Shown: positions 1-12,777, numbered from the stretch's first letter. The stretch: DNA of 64,000 nt from Akebia trifoliata (GCA_017979445.1 CM030707.1:21830586-21894585), one strand, 5' to 3'. A program made the numbers and translations. Notes: a model not told the origin generated them from the sequence alone.

Positions 1-69
1 ATGCCCTTTCATCTCATTGTCTTCCTCCTCTTCATTGCATCTTGTGCTTCAACTCTCACCAGTTTCTAA
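1..69 (+). other. Signal-peptide-like mini ORF at window edge
   Basis: The window opens on an ATG followed by 22 codons and a TAA. The peptide is a short N-terminus followed by a hydrophobic run (LIVFLLFIASC) and small polar residues, which looks like a secretory signal peptide. Nothing downstream continues the frame. It could be the first exon of a secreted or receptor-like protein whose other exons are lost or not recognisable, or a chance ORF. Only the hydrophobic pattern supports it. Confidence 0.2.
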
Positions 70-1194
70 ATTTTTTATGGGGTTTTAGAGCTTGTTTATC
101 TGCGTTCATGTCTTACTTTCTTGTGTGGGGTTGTATTGTTATTGTTATGTTTTATCAGATAACCTTTTTTGAGGTTAAATATTATTCGCTTTTGGTCTTT
201 TCGATATATATATGTATGCATCGATTCCCTGGGAAAGTTTAATGCTTTCTTGTTCTTATTTTCTTTACTATTAATGGTAGGAAGCATGTGCAAACGAGCA
301 TATACGACCATAACAATAATGAGATATTTTTGGAAAAAAAAAAAGTGATCAACTTTTGACGAATTTACGATTCTGGCTCACTATTCATTTTAATTACCAA
401 AACATGAACAACAACAAATTCAGAGGTTTTTAAAGTGACTATTTCACACGAAATTCACTTTAAGCCTACGACATAATCACTTCATTCTGAATTTTTTTTA
501 ACGAAAATGTGATCATTCACGTTTTGATAATTAAAATGAACAATGATCCCGAATCGTAAATAACTCATTTTCAGCTCACCCAAAAATAATTTATGCATGA
601 TTAAAAAATATTTATAATTACTTTTAAAATTATTTCATAAATAATCTAATTTTATATTATATTTATCGTTTAATATATAATGACCCGTAGCAGCCAAGGA
701 TGAGTTCGATCCATTAGGTTCTTCGATTGGTTTAGAAAAGAAATGAGAGATAAGAAAACATCTTTGATTACGATTAAAAGGAACAATCTCAAATAGACCA
801 AAATTCAAACATACATTTGAGGGGAAAAAAAAAACATTATTGAATATCTATGCAAGAAAACATGTTCCCACAAACAATTATACATTTTATGATGCTAAAA
901 ACAATCTAACTATCAACATATTTTTTAAACAAAGTAACACTTGTAAAAAAATTAAAAACTATAACAAGACATAATCATCTAACTCCATATTAAACAATAT
1001 TTATGAATCAAATAACAAACCACCATAAGACCAGAAAAAATTAACCATGAACCTAAAAAAGCAGATAATTATGAATCTTTTTTACAAAAAATGTATTTTT
1101 AGTAAAGGTATTTTTCTGTTTTAATAGTTAGAAGTACATAAAGTATTTTAAACGAGACTTTTTCAAGAAAGAAAGAAAAAAAAAAAAAAAAAAA
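70..1194. other. Intergenic, no gene recognised
   Basis: AT-rich sequence with homopolymer runs. A gapped inverted pair is visible around 340-560: the phrase about acting on an AATTCACTTT-like core occurs in both orientations with AAACATGAACA near 400 and its counterpart near 520-545. This suggests a decayed MITE. Nothing codes. Confidence 0.4.
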
Positions 1195-2140
1195 GGCAGA
1201 TTTTAGTGACCATGCTTGGGAGTGGTAGACAAAACTTCAATTAAGCGCAATGGTCGATTGGCTGCCTTGTTTGATCATTTAGAATTTTAATCTTTTATTT
1301 TTGGAAACAAAGAAAAAGTAAGAAACACCCTGGCTATTAGTAGGTTTTTAGATTATTTTCCATGTGTTGGATTAATTTTTCAGGTTTTAGTTGTTGGACT
1401 TATCTTTTATATATATATATATATATATATTTAAAAATTTTGAAGAGGGGGGAGGGGTGTCAACATACTTTTATGTTTTCTTTTTAAATGAGTTTGGGTC
1501 CAAAGCCTTGATATTGTAATGATCAAGTGGACCAATGTCTCTTGAGTAAATGATGATGTTGTTGCTGATGGCTTGAGAACAAATACAATTACCTTACAGA
1601 ATTGACAAGAGTCAATCCACAGGAAGAAAAATGAGTTGTGATCGAATTTTAACGGAAAAAGTCAGATTTTAGCGACTATGCTTGGGAGTGGTAGACAAAA
1701 CTTCAATTAGGCGCAATGGTCGATTGACTGCCTTGTTTGATTGTTTAGAATTTTGATCTTTTATTTTTGAAACAACGAAGTAAGATTGACTGCCTTGTTT
1801 GATTGTTTAGAATTTTGATCTTTTATTTTGAAACAACTAAGTAAAAAACACCGTGGCTATTAGTTAGGTTTTTTAATTATTTCCCATGTGTTGGATTAAT
1901 TTTTCAGGTTTTAGTTGGACTTATCTTTTTGTTTTTTTTTGAGGGGGGGGGGTGGTTTTATGTTTTCTTTTTAAATGAATTTTGAGTCCAAGGCCTTGAA
2001 ATTTTAATGATTAAGTGGACCATTGTCTCTCAGTAAATGATGATATTGTTATTGATGGCTTGAGAACAAATAAAATTACCTTACAGAGTTTACAAGTAAG
2101 AATCAATCCACAAGAAAAATGAGCAAATACTCAAATTTTA
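1195..2140. repeat. Tandem duplication, period about 466 bp
   Basis: Two diverged copies lie head to tail. The phrase TGCTTGGGAGTGGTAGACAA occurs at about 1213 and again about 466 bp later. The two copies then run in parallel through CCATGTGTTGGATTAATTT and a TGGCTTGAGAACAAATA block. Copy 1 carries a TA microsatellite (about 1408-1430) absent from copy 2. Copy 2 carries an internal 55-bp repeat (the GACTGCCTTGTTTGATTGTT block near 1729 and 1786). No coding capacity is seen. Confidence 0.8.
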
Positions 2141-3286
2141 ACGGAAAATAACGAGAATTAAACTCAAGAATTTAAAATAATGACAACTTGAATTGTTAAC
2201 CATTAAAACTTCAATAAAATAAAATTACAGCGTAGAGAAAATTAAGAGGGTGGGGGGGATCCACCTTGAGCTACCAATTAAATTCTCTCCTTTTATTTAT
2301 CATCTTATTGTTCCCAACCCAATACACAAGCAAATGTGTTTGGTTGGAATATGTGGTAATGAAGCAGTAATTTCAAAGTCCTTGGGATAAAGTTTCCTAC
2401 ACTTAAAAGTGTATGAAATTCCAATAAGTAGTTATGGAGGTTAAGCATAAATCATCTAAGAATTTAATCAAAACGTCAAATGTCAATTTGAAGTTCAACT
2501 AATGAATGAAATTCAATTAAAACTAAATCATAGAAATTGGATCTAAATTCTTGAAAAGAAACTAATAAAACAATAAGTGCATAAAGAAAATAATTAAGAA
2601 CATGAAATGAATTAAATTGATCTTGTTCTTGGCTTCCTTCACTTCTCTAAGGAGGGAATTAGCCACAAGTCATTGCAAGATCAAGAATAAAAAGGAATTT
2701 AAAGACATAACTAAAAACATATATAAAGACAAAGAAATTAAAAAGAAACAAATATTTTTGATCTTCAATAGCCTTGGTACACCATCTTCCTCCTTCAATT
2801 ACAAGAATCAAAAGAAAATAAATCTATTCTAGCCTACTATGCATAAGAGTGCAAGCTCCTCAACTTGAAAAAAATGGAATAGAGATGGAAGGAAGAGCCT
2901 CATTTTTACACAAATTGCGTGGGATAAGATAAGGGACCTTAATTTGTCCCTTAATTCATAAATTAAGGCAAGTGTGTTAGGCTGTCCCCAAATTTATCTC
3001 TTAAATGGAATGGAGTAAGCACTTATCTTTTAGTGCTTTGTTGAATTGTGGAACTATGTGAACTCCAACACCATCTTTGGCATGTGGGGGAGAAGGTTCA
3101 TTCAAAGCCCAAGTTCGTTGCACTCTATCCTACCACAGCCCAAGCATAACTTTTAGCTCAAATATCTTATGGTAAATGGTGTTTTCTAATCTCGATTTCT
3201 TCATAAAAATTATAGATCTATTAGACCTTTTCCCAACGAATCTAATTTTGCTCAAATCCGACATTGAAGTAGAAAGTTAAGCTCAT
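2141..3286. other. Intergenic, no gene recognised
   Basis: AT-rich DNA with short open frames only, none with recognisable composition or motifs. No terminal repeats were found. Confidence 0.4.
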
Positions 3287-4060
3287 TAATGTAAAAATAT
3301 TATATATTATTATATTACCTCGAATTCGAGAGAGATTTGAATTTCATCTTACTATGAATTTCGAGGAAAACTTTTAGAGGGCACTAGGAAACATATTTAT
3401 ATAATTAAAAAAATATTTTAAAAATAAAGAAAAATATATAATTGATATAAAAATATTATATATTATTATATTACCTCAAAGTTAGAGAAGAGTTAAGGAT
3501 TTAATCTTGTCACAAATCTCGAGAAATTTTTAATTTTATTATCTTTCCTCTTTTCTTCCTTTCCAAGATTTCCTCATCCAAAACTTTATTGTCTTCCCTC
3601 TTTTACAGCCCCCACCCCACCCCACCCCTCTTTGAACAAGAAATAAAATTATTATGCACAAAAAAATTTAAATCTTCAACAAAAATAATTAAAAAAACTT
3701 CAAAAATAAATAAATATTATATATTAGGTTTTGTAAAGGTGAGCCTAAGGACACACATTAAAGTACATTAAATACACATTGGGATTTGCTTATCTTACCC
3801 AAACTGCCCTAAGGTGTGTTTAATGCATTTTAACGTCTTAAGGGCACACACGTTAATAAGACCCTAAATATTATTATATTGCCTTGGGTAGGAAAGGGAT
3901 TGGCATCTACTCTCAATACAAATATCACAAAAAACTAATTTTATTATTTTTCATCATCTTCCTTTTCAAAATTACCCCTCTAAAGTTTTACTGTATTTCC
4001 CCTTTTAAACCCCCTCCCTCCCTCGACCCCAAAGAGGGCATGAGCAAACTCTAATCTCAA
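3287..4060. repeat. Diverged dispersed repeat with pyrimidine-rich block
   Basis: The phrase AATATTATATATTATTATAT followed by TACCT occurs at about 3296 and 3450, with a looser copy near 3868. Copies are followed by a C/T-rich block ending in CCACCCC or CCTCCCTC and, near 4030, CCCCAAAGAGG. The same C/T-rich block with CCCCAAAGAGGAT recurs at 25160-25380 and 25490-25800, so this is a dispersed family. No ends were defined. Confidence 0.5.
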
Positions 4061-4268
4061 AAAAAAAAAAAATCAATTAATATAAATAAAAAAATTAAAA
4101 TCTTAAACAAGAAATGATTAAAAAAACACTTTAAAAATATATAATTGATACGGAATAATATATATTATTACATTGCATTGGGTTCAAATTAAACACTGGC
4201 TTCAACTTGTTTCTTTATTTCTTTTTATTTAAGTTGAAATTCAACCTTAGATATTCAAACATCATATA

Positions 4269-4775
4269 TGTGGAGGGTATTTTTTCTGAAAAAAGTGACA
4301 CATACAATCTTGAGACAACTTAGCCAAGCGTCCGAGTCACGAGACAACATAATCGAGCATCTGAATCAGCAGAGAAGGAAGAAAGGTCAATCGTTGCCTT
4401 CAACCGAGCTCCGATGGTCAATAATTGAAGTTTGGGAGTGTTTCAAATCCCTTTAAATAAGGAGTTTAACTGTATTCGTGGGAATCAAGGAAAGTCCCTA
4501 ACTGAATGGAATCGCCCAAACAGAAATCAAGGAAAAAATTTAAAAAGAATCAAAGAAGGAAATCCCTACAAATACATAGCTGCAAGACACTAAAAAGTAT
4601 GCAATCTTTACTTTAAAAAAATAAATAAATAAATAAAGGGGATACTATTTCTTGTACAAAATCTTGACTTGAGTGTTAGAGAGGTGTTGTTGTAGGTACA
4701 CCTAGGGGCACAAAGAGTAGAGATAAAAAAGCATCATCACAGATCCCAAGGTAGAGCAAATTTTTTGCATCTACA
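4269..4775 (+). repeat. 5' LTR of the Tat-type gypsy element
   Basis: 507 bp, TG...CA ends. It matches 14294-14778 in order along its whole length, with small indels. CTTTAAATAAGG at about 4451 is a plausible TATA-like promoter box. The sequence right after it (ACACTGTTCGT, about 4780-4790) aligns to the primer-site core of the second gypsy element in this window (GGCACCGTTTATGGGAA at 59456) but is badly mutated. Confidence 0.93.
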
Positions 4776-4808
4776 ATTTAACACTGTTCGTAAAACTCAA
4801 AAAAAAAA

Positions 4809-6140
4809 TGACCAATATGGTGAGAACTAGACGAGAGGAACCTTATGGACTAACAAATCCACATCAAGAACCATATGACCCATTACAAGCGGTACACCAA
4901 TTGTTGATGGAGATGAGGGCAAAGATACAACAAGGGCTCGAATGCTAGAATGATCAAATTCAGCTGATAAAGAGGAAGAACGAAGAACTCAGGCAGAGGT
5001 TGAGTGAAGAAACTGAAACTAGGGAAAAAACGGGAGTAAGACAAAAAACCCCACCCCTGTAGCAGATCAAACAGAAATTGATCGAACGGTAAATTCGGTA
5101 GGAATTGGAACTCAACAGGGGAGTTCAAAAGCCCGAAATCTTATGACTCAGGAAGAAGTGGAAGACTTGTTGGAGAAGAGGGACAAGGAACAAATCAAGA
5201 AAAGGGATGCGGGGCAACACGCTCGAAATATTATCCGATAATTCAAAGGGTCGTCATTTTCACCGACAATAATGGCATCCTACCTCCCAAGAGTATTCCA
5301 TCCCCGAAATTCGAGATATTTGATGGGACGGAGGATCTAATGGAACATATCCTTTACTACAAAAATCAGATGGTATTGTACCAGAACGACGACTCGTTGC
5401 TCTACAAACTATTCCTAACAACACTAAGGCATGGAGCTGTATCTTGATTTCAAGAGCTACCTTCGAAATCGATAAAAAACTTCTCCGAACTAGAAAAAGC
5501 TTTCGTCGAGCAATTCATACATTTGAGGAAGAGAAAGGTCGGAGTAAATACATTCTTCCACCTGTGACAGGAGAATGGAGAGAGCATCTGAGCATTCATG
5601 TCGCAATTCCAAACTCGAACACTGGCGACGAAAAAAATGGACGAAACAACAGCATGTGCAGCTTACATAACAATAACTCCTAAGACAAGGTTGCATGAAT
5701 CGTTAATTAAGACCGACCTATCACGATTGGAGGACTTGTACACTAAAGTATATAAGTACATCTTAGTGGAAGAATCAATGAAGAATAGGGGGCAACCAAT
5801 ATAGGCGACCACCATTAGTACGATAGAACCAAAAGTTCATAGGAAGCAAGAGCAAGTAAGGGAAGAAAATGATAAGAAGAAAAAACAGAAAGAAGTAAAC
5901 GGAAAGTCACGATGGGGGACAAAACGAAACTAAACCCTATTAAATACAGAAATGTCTGAAATCTTGAGGCATATACAAAATGATTCAGGGTTCGAACCAC
6001 TACCCAGAGACTATAGAGGGAAGCCAAAAAAGCCCTACTACGACTATCACGGTATGAAAGATCATCCGACTAACAATTGTTACAGATTAAGGCATATCAT
6101 TCAAGACATGATAAAAGACAGGAAGCTCAGGAGATTGTAG
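4809..6140 (+). pseudogene. Degenerate gag of the gypsy element
   Basis: The likely start is ATG 4809 (MTNMVRTRREEPYG), soon interrupted by stops. A capsid-like stretch follows around 5270-5800, with phrases such as PSPKFEIFDGTEDLMEH, QELPSKSI and SFSELEKAFVEQF in shifting frames. At 5952-6140 a nucleocapsid-like block reads YYDYHGMKDHPTNNCYRLRH, the Tat-type gag zinc-finger region with the first cysteine replaced by tyrosine. No full-length product can be made. Confidence 0.8.
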
Positions 6141-6289
6141 CAACCACTAGGGAGGAACGAAAATAGGAAAAACGGATGCCACCACTATCGCCTTCGAGAG
6201 AAGAAAGGCGTAGAAAACATAAAAGGTGAAAGGTTGTACATACAATAACAGGAGTATATAGTTTAGAAGATTGGACTCGGAGCATTGCT

Positions 6290-6719
6290 CGAACCATGGT
6301 GAGGAAGATTCGACATGAGGTCGAAGTATACCAAGTGACAGTAGGAATAAATGTAGCACGACTGCCAGAGTCAATATGGGGAGATAAAGCAACACTGTTT
6401 ACACGAGACGAACTCCAAAGAGTAGCTACATCCCATTATGACGCCTTAGTGGTCACTTTTGGTGGGAATGTGGACTTAACATAGAATTTTGATTGATGTA
6501 GGTAATGTTGTAGATATTTTATTTTTGGAGGTCGCGAAAAAAATAGGGATGTCAAAAAGCCTTGAGTCGACCAAAACGACAATGTTTGGATTCAAGTGTG
6601 CTCTGGCCATCCCTACCGGAGAGATCACGCTTCCGATCGTTGTTGGGCCGAAGGTCGTCATGACAAGATTCATCATGATTGATGTCAACTTAGGCTACAA
6701 TGCAATTTTGGGAAGGTAG
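6290..6719 (+). pseudogene. Degenerate aspartic protease domain of the gypsy element
   Basis: Frames at 6296-6484 and 6489-6719 give HYDALVVTF, then LIDVGNVVDILF, then GYNAILGR, the usual order in plant gypsy proteases. The active-site Asp-Ser-Gly is changed to Asp-Val-Gly, and a stop separates the two halves. It is not expected to be active. Confidence 0.8.
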
Positions 6720-7109
6720 ATACACAACATAAAAGCTGTCCCGTCAACTTATCACCAAGTTGTACGATTTCTAAGCAGAAACAGACCAATGAAGGTTGGA
6801 AGGGATCAGGATATGTCTCAAAGATGTTTTACAATGGTGTTTAAGGTTGAACAAGTTTCCAAGTCAGAAATGAGGAAAAAAAGTAAAGAAGCACCAACCA
6901 AAAATCAGGAGCAATAGCAATTATGGAGGGAGTCGTAGAAGGAAAGAGTAGTTGCAATAGAGAAAGTGGTGGAAATGGACCTCGAGAAAGGAGAATGAAT
7001 ATTAACACGAGTATGTCCGCCGAGCATCAAGAAGAATTGGTGCAATTTTTGAAGGACACAAAGACATCTTTGCATGGTCATTTGAGGACATGCCAGGAAT
7101 AAATCTTCT

Positions 7110-7790
7110 CATCGCAAATTATCGACTGAATGTGGAAGCAACAGCCAAGCCAGTTAGGCAGAAACCAAAAGGTCATTTCCCCACTTAAGGCAGGAAGTCA
7201 ACGAAGAGATTAGCAAATTACTCAAGGCGAGATTTATCAAGGAGGTCAAATATCCGAAATGGATAGCAAACATTGTGGCAATGCCAAAGGACGAAAAAGT
7301 CAAGAATCTGCATCGACTTCACCAATTTGAACAAAATTTACCCGAAGGACAGCTTTCCACTCCTGCGAATTGATAGACTGGTGGATTCAACCTCGAGACA
7401 CGAAATTATGTCTTTTACGGACGGGTACTCAAGTTACAACCAAATCCCCCTAGCCCCTAAAAACCAAGAAAAAACATCATTCGTTACCGAACAATGGTTG
7501 TTTTGTTACAAAGTCATGCCATTCAAATTAAAAAACACATAAGCAACTTACCAGCAGTTGGTATTGAAACTATTCAAAGACATGATCGAAAAGACAATTG
7601 AGGTATATATCAATAACGAGTTTGTAAAAAGCAAGCTAGCAAATAACCACCTTAAAGACCTCAGCGAAACATTTGCACGATTGAAAGAGTATCGAATGAA
7701 GTTAAATCCAAATAAGTGCACCTTCAGAGTCTCAACAGGAAAGTTTCTCATATACATAATCACACAGAGGGATAGAAGCTGATCTAGAAC
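7110..7790 (+). pseudogene. Degenerate reverse transcriptase of the gypsy element
   Basis: Successive fragments show the fingers/palm order: RQKPKGHFPT, FTNLNKIYPKDSFPLLRID, MSFTDGYSSYNQIPL, then at 7558-7782 EVYINNEFVKSK and MKLNPNKCTFRV. The catalytic YxDD box reads YINN, so both aspartates have become asparagine. Stops and shifts break the frame at several points. Clearly gypsy RT, clearly dead. Confidence 0.9.
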
Positions 7791-7794
7791 AAAT

Positions 7795-8720
7795 CTGATT
7801 GTTAACTGAAATGTCGAGCCTAAATAACTTAAAGCATATACAAACTTTAACTGAAAGGATAATAACGTTGAATAAATTCATCTCAAGAGTCTCAAATAGA
7901 CACCGACCTTTATTCAAATTATTAAAGGCAGGGAAGAAATTCGAATGGACCGAGAAATGCAAAATAGCTTTCCTAAACCTAAAAAAATACCTCGGAGAAC
8001 AACCTATCCTCAATACACCAGAAGAAGACGACGATTTAGGGATCTATTTAACGGTACTCTCGATAAATTCAATCTTGTTCAGGGTAAATCTTGGACAGGA
8101 ATACCCCATATACTTCATAAGCAAAACTCTCGAATAGTCAGAGGTCAAGTACACCAAAATAGAAAAAAATATTAGTTTAGCATTAAATATTCAACTCAGA
8201 CACTTCGACCATACTTCCAGCCTCACCAAATCCGAGTGACCATTGATTATCTTTAGTGGGAAATGCTATAGAGAACGGATAAGTCCATGAGAATGGAAAA
8301 GTGAGCGACAATGCTCAGAAAACATGATTTATAATTCAAAGGACGGACAACAGTGAAAAAGCACGTACTGGCGAACTTCCTAGCCAACTTCCCATTGATG
8401 ATCCGAATTGGGAAGAGGATGAAAATATAGCAACAAAGGGATCAAGTACGTGGGAAACTCATACAAGATGGAGAATGTTCGTGGACGGGTCATCAAACTA
8501 CAGTAGATCGGGGATTAGGATAATTCTAGTAACGACGGATTGGAGAAGATGCTAAAATTAGGCTATGGAACCTCAAACAACGAAATCGAATACGAAGCAA
8601 TCCTAAATGGCTTGAAAATGGCCAACAAGCTAAGAATCAACAGGATCATAATGTTCACTAACTCCCAGCTCGTTGTTAATTAATACGACAAGTACCAAAC
8701 AAAGAATGAATGAATGGCAC
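7795..8720 (+). pseudogene. Degenerate RT connection and RNase H region of the gypsy element
   Basis: Fragments include KFISRVSNRHRPLFKLLKAG and CKIAFLNLKKYLGEQPIL at 7860-8010, the connection between RT and RNase H. A FVDGSSN block at about 8475 carries the first RNase H aspartate, followed by NNEIEYEAILNGLKMANKL in a broken frame. The order and spacing fit Tat-type polyproteins. Confidence 0.8.
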
Positions 8721-10169
8721 AATACCTAACCATGCTAAAAATAGAACTTGGGAGGTTCATAAATGTAAAATTATATAGGATCCCTAAAGATGAAAATAAG
8801 CATGCAGACTCATTAGCCTATATAGCATCTATGCTCGGAGACTCGGAATCAAGAATGATCCTTATGGAGTATCATCATAGGTTGAGCATTGAGCAGACGC
8901 TAGAAGCTTGTATGCAAATCAATCAAGTTCCCAGTTGGATGGATGATTTTGTCGAGAATCTACAAACAGGAGTCATCCCCGAAGATAGAAAGAAAGCAAG
9001 GAACATGCTTTATAAAGTCAGAATGTATACACTAATAGAAGGGAAGTTGTATAGAATGTCATTTGGGGGCCCGTTATTGAAGTGCATCAACCAGGAAGAG
9101 TCGGAGTTAGTAATGGCCGAGATTCATAAAGGAATATGCGAAAATCATTTAGGAGATCGATCATTAAGAAACAAAGTAATAACACAAGGATATTATTGGA
9201 CGAGGATGCAATAGGATTGCAAAAGGTATGTGAGATTGTACAATAAGTGCCTAAGACATGCTAAGATCATTCATCGACCTGCCTAGGAATTGCATCTGAT
9301 GGTAACACCCTGACTGTTCGCAATATGGGGAATAAATATCGTTAGACCATTGTTGCGAGGATCTAAGGGTAGGAATTTCATTATAGCAACAACCGATTAA
9401 TTTACCAAGTGAATGGAAGCAGTTCCTTTAACACGGATAAGAGAAGGAAAAGTCATTAAGTTTACGTGAGAGCATATCATAACACGATTTGGGATCCCTT
9501 ATGCAGTAGTCTCGAACAACGGGACTCAATTCAAGAGAAAACTAGTGCTCGAGTACTACAAAACATATAGGATATGCACACTTTAGTTATCACCCAAGTA
9601 TCCTCAAGGTAATGGTAAACAGAAGCCTCAAACAAAACAATCATTGACAACTTAAACAATAGGCTAACAAAGCACAAGAGAAGATGGGTAGATGAACTAC
9701 ATAATGTATTATGGGCATACTGAACGATGTCGAAACAAGTAACCAAAATAACACCACTTACACTACTAGCCTACAAAATGGAAGTCGTAATCCCGACAGA
9801 AATACAGGTACATACGATTAGAACACAAGTAGTCAAAACTCACACCAACAAGAAATTAATAACACAAAACCTTGATTTGGATGAAACTCGAGAACAAGTA
9901 ATAGAGAGATTCGGTAGATATCAACAACAGTTAAAGAGATCTTGTGATTAGAAAGTCCTAAGGAAAGCATTCAAGGAATGAGACCTAGTATTACGAAAAA
10001 GTTTTCAAAATGAACAGGAAATGAACAGTGAAAAGCTCATGGCAAATTAAGAAGGACCATACATTGTCGATAGACAAGGGGAAACTGGGGTTTATTATTT
10101 AAAGGTTAGAACAGGCGATGTAATTACGACTCCATGGAATGTATATAATCTTAAAAAATATTATCAATA
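8714..10169 (+). pseudogene. Degenerate integrase and pol C-terminus of the gypsy element
   Basis: An open stretch at 8714-9214 (166 residues) covers the RNase H tail (YRIPKDENKHADSLAYIAS) and the start of integrase (LYRMSFGGPLLKCI). The HHCC zinc-binding part follows, with HKGICENHLG and CKRYVRLYNKC. Core fragments after 9300 include GRNFIIATTD, NNGTQFK and [10 protein letters not shown]. Pol ends with a WNVYNLKKYYQ stop at 10167-10169, a typical Tat pol terminus. Many in-frame stops are present. Confidence 0.88.
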
Positions 10170-10204
10170 AAATTCCAACTTCCTAACAATATGGTTTCTT
10201 TTTT

Positions 10205-10815
10205 TTATAATCCCAAAGTCTTTGCTCGTTGGGGGAGCCAAGCCTGACCGTTTGAGATTGGCAAGTCTTGGCTCATTGGGGAAACCGGGCCTTACCATTT
10301 GGGGTTAGAAAGTCTTGACACATCGAGGGAGTCGAACCCGACCGTTTGGGGTTCGCAAGTCTAGACTCATTGGGGAAGCCAAGCCCAACCGTTTGGGATT
10401 AGCAAGTAGTGGCTCACGAGTAGAGCATAGCCCGACCGTTTGAGATTGGCAAATCTTGGCTCATCAGGGGAGCCAAGCCCAACCGTTTGGGGTCAATAAG
10501 TTCTGACTCATGGGGGGCGTCGAGCCCGATCATTTAGAGTTGGCAAGTCTTGGCTCATTGGAAGAACCAAACCCGACTGTTTGGGATCAACAAGCCTTGG
10601 TTTATTATTGGGGAAGTAAAGCCCGAACGTGTAAGGTTGGCAAGCCTTTACTCGTCGGAGGAGCCAAACCCGACCGTTTGGGATTGGCAAGTCTTGGCTT
10701 ATTGGGGTAGCCAAACTCGATCGTGTGGTGTTGACAATTCTCGGCTTGTTGGGGGAACCAAGCCTGATAATCTGATAAGACAAGCTTTGACTCATCATAA
10801 GAACCAAAAGCTGAT
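10205..10815 (+). repeat. Tandem array, about 12 units of about 47 bp
   Basis: The GACCGTTTGGG-like core recurs at about 10246, 10292, 10340, 10387, 10434, 10481, 10529, 10575, 10624, 10672, 10719 and 10764. Units follow the pattern GCAAGTCTTGGCTCATTGGG, then GAGCCAAGCCCGACCGTTTG. It starts just after the pol stop, in the 3' spacer where Tat elements often carry arrays. Long open frames across it on both strands are by-products of the repeat and not genes. Confidence 0.9.
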
Positions 10816-11042
10816 CATATGAAGGAACGATTCGGGTGGTTGGGAATGGAAAATCCTAAAAATTCCTATTGAGTTTTGACTACTCTGAAATCCAAGAAAA
10901 CTGCCTTAAAAGATTAGAGAATGAAACAGAAAGCCATTAAGAAAAAAAAATCTATTACAGATAATCGCCTGGTTAAAAAAAAAAAACCTACATAAGACAA
11001 CGGGTGGGATTGACAACATCAGGAGAAAGGAGATAAATGTTT

Positions 11043-12777
11043 TCAACAATTAGAGCCCTCAACAAGATCAACAGGTGCAACGACAACCTTTCCTTCCAAA
11101 ACTAGCTCGATCTTCTTCAATTTGGCTTTGAGTTTGTTGTAAGCATTCTCCCAAGTCGACTTTGAATCATTGAGCTGAGCTTGGAAGAGTGTGAGTTGGT
11201 TCTGAAGTGCCCTTTCCTTCTCTGCATCCTTAGCCTCCAATTGCCTCTTAACCGAGACAAGTTTTCCTTCTGTCAAGGTGAGATCATTCATCACCTACTC
11301 CAACTTTTACTCTGAGGTATGAAGCTCAGATTTAAGAGCATCCAAATCACCTTGGATCTTGAGACTATGGGACGCGACGACATCCTTCTCACTATGCATC
11401 TTCTTTACAACTACCTCGACGGCATCACGGTCAAGGATGGTTGCACCCCTAGACTGTCCAAGCTTCAGGACTTCATGTTGAACCTAAAAAACAAAAGGTT
11501 AGACCTCAACGAATAGATAGCAAAAATAGAACTAAAAGATAACAGGGAAAACTTACCGTATTCATCGCTCAAAAAATGTTGTAAAAAATCAAACGGGGTC
11601 TTCTGCAAAATGTTTGTTTGTGAGCGCCCTGTCCTTGGGAAGACAGGACAACTCAAACATCACCCGCACAATCCGAAAGTTGGAGAACGCCATGCATTGG
11701 TCCGTGATTGGGTGGCCAACCACGGACGGGAAGACAACCTAGGGGATAATTGAAGGGTCATTTCCCTTAGGTCTCGACCCAAAAACAAAAATCTCGACAG
11801 GAGCAGGGGCCAAAGCAACAAAGGCTAGAACAGAAGTGGCCAACTAGAATAGGATGAGGGTAGGTGCCCCTCCTTAGCCTCTTCAGAAAAGGTTGTTATT
11901 TTTCTTCTTCCTCCACCTCCTAAGGAGAAGAAGGGTGCACTTTCATAACCTCGTCATCAAAAGCGTTAAGAGTCAACAAGAGCAGGGCAATTCAAGCGAA
12001 ATGACATGTCTTTGAGATCATTTTTATTGTCTCACAAAGCCGCTCAAAAGTCATGGACTCGGTGCTCGTACACTTCACTTGTTTGCCCTCCACACGAGAA
12101 TCAACAGGGGTGAAGAAATCAATAACTCAGTGATATAACTTCGTGTCGAAAAGAATATGGGTTATAATCACCGAGTCAAAGCCTTTACCCAGATCTGCAA
12201 TCACAAGAAGTCGGAAGTTAGATCTCAAAACAAGAAAAGAAAAATTATAAAAGAATTAAAGAGAGGAAATTCATCGAACGAGTTGAAGGCGAACGGGGGA
12301 AATTAGTCTCCAGGTGCGTTCTCCCATCGACCGATCAATTTGATCGGGAACAAAAACTAATCTTTGTCCGAGTCAAGAAACTCGAACAAGGACGATTTCC
12401 CCCTCCTCTTAGTTAGATAGAAATACCCTTGTTTTTTAGGACACCTCCTCAAAGAAAATTGGGCTCTTATATCAAGAAGCCCCAGCTTCAGACCTTCTTC
12501 TAGTCGAGCATTCATTTGCTCAACGATAAAAATTACTGCTCATTTGCCCATAAGCCCTCCTACAAAAGTTTAAGACTTCTCAAGTTAACCTACTAAGAAG
12601 AACTCGGAAGCCAGCCTTAAACTACCCCTAGTATACCATAATGGTATCTTGGGGGAAGCCTTTAAAAGACGAAAGCTCATCTGAGAAAGAAGTGCTCACA
12701 TTGTCAAAAATAACATAAGTATCCTTGATCTCAGATAAAGGAAGGCACATGGGAGAATAAGTCTTCCCCCTAGCCAT
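11043..12777 (-). pseudogene. Antisense ORF (aORF) of the Tat-type element, degenerate
   Basis: On the strand opposite to gag-pol an ATG at 12777 starts MARGKTYSPMCLPLSEIKD and reads about 49 codons to a stop. Further fragments in the same direction include GFRVLLSRL, GYFYLTKRRGKSSLFEF and LIGRWENAPGD. The 3' end (11294-11043) is an intact 83-residue coiled-coil-like stretch rich in Lys/Glu/Leu (VKRQLEAKDAEKERALQNQL). Tat/Retand elements are known to carry antisense ORFs between pol and the 3' LTR; function is unknown. At least a dozen stops and shifts disrupt this copy, and introns cannot be excluded. Confidence 0.65.

Noticed and set aside
10508..10822. Overlapping open frames on both strands of up to 99 codons
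   Set aside because: They lie within the 47-bp tandem array and reflect its repeat period and GC content; no frame has a recognisable domain.
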